A stretch of 64,000 nucleotides of DNA from CSP1-4 sp963777975 (GTDB lineage: Bacteria; Chloroflexota; Limnocylindria; Limnocylindrales; CSP1-4), in assembly GCA_963777975.1 (NCBI GenBank), contig CAVZSO010000013.1, forward strand, positions 62,001 through 126,000, read 5' to 3'. Made by a program: the position numbers and the translations under genes. How positions within the stretch are numbered: the first letter of the stretch is position 1; each line of letters starts with the position of its first letter. Positions 58,989 to 64,000 of the stretch are shown here, in pieces. The notes under the pieces are model-generated. The model was not told where the DNA came from. It made no database searches and worked only from the letters and a program-made list of their open reading frames with translations.

Positions 58989-59237
58989 GTGGAGTTCGTG
59001 ACCGTCTTTCTGCGCTTCCTCCTGCTGGCGCTCTACGTCGTCATCCTCGGCAGGGTCCTGTGGAGCTGGATCGACCCGACCTACCGCGGCCCGATCGGCC
59101 GCTTCCTGTTCGAGACCACCGAGCCGATCCTGGCGCCGATCCGCCGCTTCCTGCCGCGCGGCGGCACGCTCGACTGGTCCCCGATCGTCGCCTTCATCGT
59201 GCTGACCATCGTGGCCGGCGTCTTCGGCCTCCGCTGA
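58989..59237 (+). CDS. yggT: YggT-family membrane protein
   Basis: An 82-residue protein with two membrane segments (FLRFLLLALYVVILGRVLW and WSPIVAFIVLTIVAGVFGL) and the family linker ILGRVLWSWIDPTYRGPIGRFL plus TEPILAPIRRFLP. YggT proteins occur in the division neighbourhood of many bacteria and have been linked to membrane organisation and osmotic tolerance. Confidence 0.88.
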   Translation: MEFVTVFLRFLLLALYVVILGRVLWSWIDPTYRGPIGRFLFETTEPILAPIRRFLPRGGTLDWSPIVAFIVLTIVAGVFGLR

Positions 59238-59271
59238 CCTCGCCGCCGCGTGCACTGGGACATCGATCGCG

Positions 59272-59574
59272 ATGAGCGCCAGCTTCGTGGTGCGCCTGAC
59301 ACCCCGTGGCGGTGAGGATCGCATCGAGGGCGTCGGCGAGGGCGGCGAGCTCCGTGCTCGAGTCCGTGCCGTGCCCGAGGCCGGCGCCGCCAATGCCGCC
59401 CTTCGGCGGCTTGTCGCCGCGGCCCTCGGCGTGCCACAGGTGGCGGTCGTCCTGGAGTCGGGCCACCGCGGACGGACGAAGCGCCTGCGCATCGATGGCG
59501 TGGTCGCGGCGGACCTCGCGCGTCGCTGGCCGGGCCTGGTCGTCGTTGACGCCCCGGACCGCGCGGTGGGATGA
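59272..59574 (+). CDS. DUF167 (YggU) family protein
   Basis: A 100-residue alpha/beta protein: VVRLTPRGGEDRIEG, LRARVRAVPEAGAANAAL and the conserved tail VVLESGHRGRTKRLRIDG. Function is unknown; the family often accompanies yggT. It lies 34 nt after yggT and 33 nt before the tRNA. Confidence 0.85.
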   Translation: MSASFVVRLTPRGGEDRIEGVGEGGELRARVRAVPEAGAANAALRRLVAAALGVPQVAVVLESGHRGRTKRLRIDGVVAADLARRWPGLVVVDAPDRAVG

Positions 59575-59607
59575 TTTCGAACCTCGCGGCCGTGGCCGCG
59601 ATCTCCG

Positions 59608-59684
<77 letters not shown>

Positions 59685-59810
59685 TCCTGACGACATCGGT
59701 CGCGAGGCCTTCGGCGGGCCGGTCGCCGTGCTGAGCGTGAATCTCGATGCGCTGCCCAGGAGCTGTCCCACGCCGCCCGGATCAAAACCGCCGGTCGACA
59801 GGCGCCACGA

Positions 59811-59826
59811 GCTCAGGCGCCTGAGC
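59811..59826. repeat. 16-bp perfect palindrome directly before the MFS gene
   Basis: GCTCAGGCGCCTGAGC is a perfect palindrome ending 2 bp before the GTG start. It occupies the ribosome-site position, so it may be an operator or a structure limiting translation. Confidence 0.4.
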
Positions 59827-59828
59827 CG

Positions 59829-61007
59829 GTGACCGCGCGCGAGCGTTTGGCAGCTGGGCTTGTCGGATGCCTGACCCTCCTCTCGATCGGCTGGACCGGG
59901 CTCCTCATCCCGTCCCTGATCCGCTCGATCGAGGCGACGTTCGAGCAGACCGACGCGGGCCTCGGCATGGTCTACCTGGCCTTGGCGCTGGCCTATGTAG
60001 CGGGCTCGTTCGGCGGCGGCGCGTTGACCGAGCGGCTCGGTCGACGCCTCGTCCTCGGTGGCGCGGTGCTCGTGCATGCGAGCGGCGTGGCCGGCCTCGG
60101 GCTGGCGCCGACGTGGCTGATCTTCGTCGTTGCGGCGTCGACGGCCGGCCTCGGGGCAGGTTGCATCGACGGCGGCGCGAACGGGCTCGTCCTCGACGTC
60201 TATCGGGAGGGCCGTGGCCGGGCCATGAACCTGCTGCATGCCGCGTTCGGCGTCGGGGCGCTGGCGGCGCCGCTGGTCATCGGGCGGCTCGTCGCGGCCG
60301 GCGTGCCGTGGCAGGCCATCGCCGTCGGCAGCGCTCTCGTCGTCCTCCTGCTCGCGGTCGCCTATGCGGTCGTGCCCATGCCCAGCGGGCGGCGGGCGGC
60401 CGACGAGGCTTCGAGCAGGGCGTCGTCGTCCGTCGGCTCGGAACGCAGCCGATGGTTGCTGGCCGGCCCGCTCCTGCTGCTCGGCGTCGCCATCGCCACG
60501 TACGTCGCATCGGAAGTCGGCGTCTCGAGCTGGCTCGTGCGCTTCCTCGAGCCCGCGCCGCTCACGACGGCCACGCTCGCGCTCTCGCTCTACTGGGCGG
60601 GTCTGACGGTCGGACGGCTCGTCTCGTCCGTCATCGCCGACCGTTTCGACCACCTGCGCTTCACCATCGGCTGCGTGCTGGCCATGGCCACCCTGCTCGC
60701 GGTCGCGGTCGTCGTCCCGGCGCTGCCGCTCTCGATGGCCGCCTTCGCGCTGGCCGGCGTCGCCTCTGGACCGGTCTTCCCGATGATCGTGGCCATCGGC
60801 GGTGATCGGTACCCGGAGCGCTCGGCCGCGGTCGGCGGATCGCTCATCGGCATGGCGCTCGTGGGTTCGACCGTCTATCCGCCGCTGATGGGCTTCCTCT
60901 CGGTCACCGTCGGCCTGACCGTGGCGATGCTCGGCACCGTCGCGCTGGGGATCGCTTCCGGATGCGCGCTGCTGGCCTTCGGATGGCTGACGCGGCGGCG
61001 CGTCTGA
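59829..61007 (+). CDS. MFS transporter
   Basis: A 392-residue protein with about 12 membrane helices in two halves. The first half has GLLIPSLIRSIEATFEQTDAGLGMVY and AYVAGSFGGGALTERLGRRLVL (the conserved loop 2-3 motif). A cytoplasmic Arg/Ser-rich loop (about 185-205) precedes helix 7, and a second GRLVSSVIADRFDHLRFTI loop follows. It resembles FucP/NarK-like sugar or drug transporters; the substrate is unknown. No ribosome site precedes GTG 59829. Confidence 0.85.
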   Translation: MTARERLAAGLVGCLTLLSIGWTGLLIPSLIRSIEATFEQTDAGLGMVYLALALAYVAGSFGGGALTERLGRRLVLGGAVLVHASGVAGLGLAPTWLIFVVAASTAGLGAGCIDGGANGLVLDVYREGRGRAMNLLHAAFGVGALAAPLVIGRLVAAGVPWQAIAVGSALVVLLLAVAYAVVPMPSGRRAADEASSRASSSVGSERSRWLLAGPLLLLGVAIATYVASEVGVSSWLVRFLEPAPLTTATLALSLYWAGLTVGRLVSSVIADRFDHLRFTIGCVLAMATLLAVAVVVPALPLSMAAFALAGVASGPVFPMIVAIGGDRYPERSAAVGGSLIGMALVGSTVYPPLMGFLSVTVGLTVAMLGTVALGIASGCALLAFGWLTRRRV

Positions 61008-61141
61008 ACGTGCCCGGCCGCGCGCCGGAGACCGGACTCGGTGTCAGCGCGGGTGCGCCTGGGCATATGCTCCGGGTCGAAGGCAGACCTTCGATCCAGC
61101 ATCGGCCACCATCTGACGCTCGACGAGGAGGCGTACGCACG

Positions 61142-62390
61142 ATGCTCACGGCGACCAAGGACCTGATGCTCCCCGCGACCGTCACGGGATCGTGGCCGCG
61201 GCCACGCTGGTACGACGGTGGCCTGTGGGGCCGTCCCCTCGACACGGCGCTCCTCGACGTCCGCTTCCGGGAGCAGTTCCTCGACGCCCATGCGACCGTG
61301 ATCGCGGAGCAGGAACGCGCCGGACTCGACATCCTCACCAATGGCGACTACCACCTCGACGAGGATTTCGCCGGTCGGTCATGGCACCACTACCCGTTGC
61401 AGCGCTGGAAAGGGCTCGAGCACGAGGAACTGCAGTACGAGCGCTCGCGCGACCGGCAGCTCGAGTTCCCGGCCGGGACGCTGATGAACGAGATCGAGAC
61501 GACGTGGCGCTGGCCGCGCGTCGTCGGCAAGGTGGAGCACGACCCTCGCAATCCGCTCGAGTACGCCAAGCTCTGGCGGATCGCGCAGGCACGAGCCGGC
61601 TCGGGCAAGCCGGTCAAGTTCGGGACCTGCTCGTCGCAGGTGCTCTCCATCTTCCTCGATAGCCATACCGCCGAGTACGACCTCGACGACAAGAAGCAGC
61701 TGATCTGGGACATGGCCGGCGCGATGAACATCGAGCTTCGGCAGCTCGCGGCGGCGGGGGCGAAGGTGATCCAGATCGAGGAGCCGACCATCCACTTCGT
61801 CGCCTGCTTCTACCCCGACCAGACCGAGATGCTGGACTTCCTCGTCGATGCGTTCAACCACGAGGTGGACGGCCTCGACGATGTCGAGCTCTGGATCCAC
61901 ACCTGCTGGGGCAACCCGAACATGCAGAAGGTCTACTCCGGCGAGTCGTACGCGAACTCGATCGAGATCTACCTCGAGCGCCTCAAGGGCGACGTCTGGA
62001 CCGTCGAGGCGACCGAGAACGAGTTGGCCGAGATCGATCTGTTCAAGCCGTACGCCGGCCGGCTCAAGAAGAAGGTCGCCGTGGGCGTGGTCAACCACCG
62101 CACGCTGCAGGCCGATATGGCGCCCGTCGTCGCCGCTCGTGTTCGGCGCGCGCTGGAGGTGATCCCGGCCGACAAGCTGATCCTGTCCACCGATTGCGGG
62201 TTCGGCAGGCAGGGCTTCAATCGGGTCGTCGCGTTCTACAAGACGACGGCGATCGCGCAGGCGCGGAACATCGTCCTGAGGGAGCTCGGGGTCGAGGAGC
62301 GCTACGTGCCCGGCGGCCGACCCGTCCCTGCAGGTCGACGTGCTGCCCGACCACGAGCCGCTGACGCACCTGCCGTCACCCTGGACGTAG
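61142..62390 (+). CDS. MetE-like (cobalamin-independent methionine synthase family) methyltransferase, 3' frameshift
   Basis: A zinc methyltransferase related to the C-terminal half of MetE: LPATVTGSWPRPRWYDGGLWG, HATVIAEQERAGLDILTNGDYHLDE, AAAGAKVIQIEEPTIHF, zinc ligands in IHTCWGNPN and STDCGFGRQGF. It lacks the MetE N-terminal domain. After VEERYVPG the raw frame goes astray. Removing one base (CCC or GG near 62309-62318) gives ADPSLQVDVLPDHEPLTHLP and a stop at 62390; the raw stop is 62476. ATG 61142 follows GAGGAGG. The methyl donor and acceptor are unknown. Confidence 0.78.
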
Positions 62391-62472
62391 CGAGCGCGAG
62401 CCCACACCGCGACGGGATCCGGTCGGTGTCGAGGGATCGAGGCACTCGCACGAGAGCGAGCTGGGCAAGCAG

Positions 62473-62988
62473 GTGATCCTCCCCAAGATCCGGGATCCGC
62501 GATTCATCACCGTGCGGCGCGGCGGGACCCTCCGAGACGACCATCACCGTCTGCTCGCGGTGTGGGCGGCTGACTGTGCTGAGCACGTGCTGCACCATTT
62601 CGAGCACGCTCGGCCGAAGGACGACCGCCCACGACTGGCGATCGACCGCGGGCGTGCCTGGGCACGAGGGGAGATCCCATGGGCCGAGGCCCGTACGGCG
62701 GCCGGCCATGCCAACGCCGCGGCCAGAGACCTGCGAGGGGCAGCCCGGCATGCCGCATACGCTGCCGGCCAGGCGGCGGCGGTGGGTCATGTGGCGGCCC
62801 ACGAGCTCGGCGCCGCGGCCTACGCCATCCGGGCGGCGTGGGCGGCCGCGACCGAAGACGAGCGCGTGGCGGCCGGCCACCTGGAATGCCAGTGGCAGCG
62901 CGCCCGGCTGCCCGACCAGATCCGAGAGCTCGTACTCGACGACCAGCTGCTGCGCAACGAGTTGTGCTGGTTTGCGTTCGACTGCTGA
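62473..62988 (+). CDS. Putative immunity protein (Imm5-like helical family)
   Basis: A 171-residue, Ala-rich all-helical protein. Family features: LLAVWAADCAEHVLHHFE, DDRPRLAIDRGRAWARGEI, then Ala-rich helices (ARHAAYAAGQAAAVGHVAAH, AAYAIRAAWAA) and a C-terminal WQRARLPDQIRELV. This resembles proteins annotated as putative immunity proteins of polymorphic toxins. No toxin gene is visible nearby. GTG 62473. Confidence 0.65.
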   Translation: MILPKIRDPRFITVRRGGTLRDDHHRLLAVWAADCAEHVLHHFEHARPKDDRPRLAIDRGRAWARGEIPWAEARTAAGHANAAARDLRGAARHAAYAAGQAAAVGHVAAHELGAAAYAIRAAWAAATEDERVAAGHLECQWQRARLPDQIRELVLDDQLLRNELCWFAFDC

Positions 62989-63018
62989 CGCGGTCCGCCC
63001 GGGGCCAGGCTCTCAGTC

Positions 63019-63609
63019 CTACTCGGGACGGGCCGGCCGGTAGGTCGCGATCATCACCCCCGTGCTCGTCGTCGTCGAGTCGACGAGCCGCAGCGTCGCC
63101 AGGGTCCCGCCATCCGCGAACAGACGGTGTCCCGAACCGAGGACGAGCGGATGGATGAGCAGGATGAACTCGTCGATGAGGGCGTCGGCCATCAACGCCT
63201 GCGCCAGCTTGCCGCTGCCGAGGATCACGAGGTCCTTGCCAGGCCGCTTCCTGAGCCTGGCAACGGCCTGCGCGGCGTCACCGGTGAGCAGCTTCGAGTT
63301 CTTCCACGGAAGGGGCTCGTGGAGGGTCGTCGAGGCGACGTACTTGAGGCTGTTGTCCAGGACCTCGGTGAAGGGGTTGTCCGTCTGTTTTGGCCAGAAG
63401 CCGTGGAAGTCCTCGTAGGTCCGTCGGCCCAGGAGCAGTCCGCCGGTCTTGGTCATGCTTTCCTGGGCGGCCTTGCCGATCGCCGGATCGGCATACGGCA
63501 TCGCCCAGCCGCCGTGCGTGAAGCCGCCACGGCGGTCCTCGTCGGGCCGCCCGGGCGCCTGCATGACCCCGTCCAGGGTCAGGTTCTCGAAAGCGACGAT
63601 CCGGGTCAT
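63019..63609 (-). CDS. Dihydrofolate reductase-like (RibD C-terminal family) protein
   Basis: A 196-residue protein: TRIVAFENLTLDGVMQAPG, GGLLLGRRTYEDFHGFWP, KYVASTTLHEPLPWKNS, GKDLVILGSGKLAQALM, DEFILLIHPLVLGSGHRLF. This is the YyaP/RibD-C family with an NADPH-binding fold; the substrate is generally unknown. ATG 63609 has AAGGAG 10 nt upstream. Confidence 0.88.
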   Translation of the reverse strand: MTRIVAFENLTLDGVMQAPGRPDEDRRGGFTHGGWAMPYADPAIGKAAQESMTKTGGLLLGRRTYEDFHGFWPKQTDNPFTEVLDNSLKYVASTTLHEPLPWKNSKLLTGDAAQAVARLRKRPGKDLVILGSGKLAQALMADALIDEFILLIHPLVLGSGHRLFADGGTLATLRLVDSTTTSTGVMIATYRPARPE

Positions 63610-63737
63610 CGAATGACTCCTTCTCTCATCGGCGTGCGTTGAATGCGGGGGTTCAGGATGCTCGCGAATCTGATGACAGCTGCGGCAGGAATGAACGTCG
63701 CGGAGTGGCAAGGACATGGCGACCGTCAGCCGTAGAC

Positions 63738-64000
63738 TCACTTCGCCAGCAGCTCGGGCGTATCCGCCAGCCGGACCGTCACATCGGCCAGGGCCGTCGT
63801 GAGCTGCCGTGCGAGCCCAAGGTCGACGTTCTCCATGTCATCGCACGCCTGGTGGTAACAGGCATCCGCAGGCTGGCCGGCTGTCGCACCGGAGCTCGTG
63901 GCCTGGGCGGTGGTGACGGGCTCACTGGCGCCAGAGAAGAGGCCGCCGATCGGGATGCCGGCCTGGCCGAACGCGACGTGGTCGGAGCTGGCGCCGATGG
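63738..64000 (-). CDS. M28-family aminopeptidase/metallopeptidase, C-terminal part (5' end beyond window)
   Basis: The last about 87 residues of an M28 zinc peptidase: SDHVAFGQAGIPIGGLFSGA with the zinc/active-site Ser-Asp-His, then GQPADACYHQACDDMENVDL with the second His in a Cys-flanked loop, ending LADTPELLAK. This matches Streptomyces aminopeptidase S-like secreted enzymes. The N-terminus, including any signal peptide, lies outside the window. Confidence 0.85.
   Translation of the reverse strand, partial: IGASSDHVAFGQAGIPIGGLFSGASEPVTTAQATSSGATAGQPADACYHQACDDMENVDLGLARQLTTALADVTVRLADTPELLAK

Overview
The window is a 64 kb piece of a high-GC bacterial genome with densely packed genes, many joined by ATGA, GTGA or TGATG start-stop overlaps. 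No rRNA or phylogenetic marker was compared, so the lineage is an inference. The mix of genes points to a Chloroflexota-like, probably metagenome-assembled genome: a group 3b-like NiFe hydrogenase, a DevR/DevS-type two-component pair, a methylmalonyl-CoA route, a division and cell-wall (dcw) cluster carrying sbp, and LysM proteins with an N-terminal Cys-rich segment. No mobile element, phage gene or CRISPR array was seen.

Layout. (1) 1-13.3 kb, mostly minus strand: hydrogenase operon (cNMP-domain protein, fused HydB-HydG, HydD, HydA, maturation protease, HypC), an acetyl-CoA hydrolase/GNAT protein, a hemerythrin, a GlsB-like membrane protein, a second CoA-transferase, and a DevS/DevR-like kinase and regulator. 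Palindromes of the form GGGnC-N4-GnCCC lie upstream of the hydrogenase and CoA-hydrolase units, as in mycobacterial DevR (DosR) promoters. (2) 13.4-19.5 kb: multicopper oxidase, PspC and LiaF-like envelope proteins, acyltransferase, UbiA-family prenyltransferase. (3) 19.5-28 kb: parB-parA, then propionyl/methylmalonyl-CoA carboxylase beta, biotin carboxylase, biotin carrier, methylmalonyl-CoA mutase and epimerase. The palindrome GTCTTTGCGCAAAGAC occurs three times here and is a candidate lineage-specific parS. A DnaA-box-containing gap lies between parA and the carboxylase. (4) 28-41.4 kb: cyclase/ATPase/TPR regulator, tandem Lrp-type RAM protein, deaminase, sucCD, sdhCDAB, RNase HI, cupin, RNase P RNA, LysM protein. 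(5) 41.5-59.7 kb: dcw cluster mraZ-rsmH-orf-ftsL-ftsI-murF-mraY-murD-ftsW-murG-murB-ddl-ftsQ-sbp-ftsA-ftsZ, then yggS, yggT, a DUF167 gene and tRNA-Val. murE and murC are absent. (6) 59.8-64 kb: MFS transporter, MetE-like methyltransferase, immunity-like protein, DHFR-like reductase and the end of an M28 peptidase.

How it fits together. Region 1 reads as a low-oxygen energy module: the hydrogenase balances NAD(P)H, the CoA-transferases handle acyl-CoA/acetate exchange, and a GAF kinase with the heme-pocket residues of DevS could control it. Carboxylase, mutase, epimerase, SucCD and SdhABCD together connect propionyl-CoA to succinate and fumarate.

Caution: at least eleven genes, including murF, murG, rnhA and the sensor kinase, are broken by single-base frameshifts. 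All are of one kind, one extra G or C, nearly always in a G3/C3 run. Systematic homopolymer overcalling is the simplest explanation, so these genes are probably intact in the organism.
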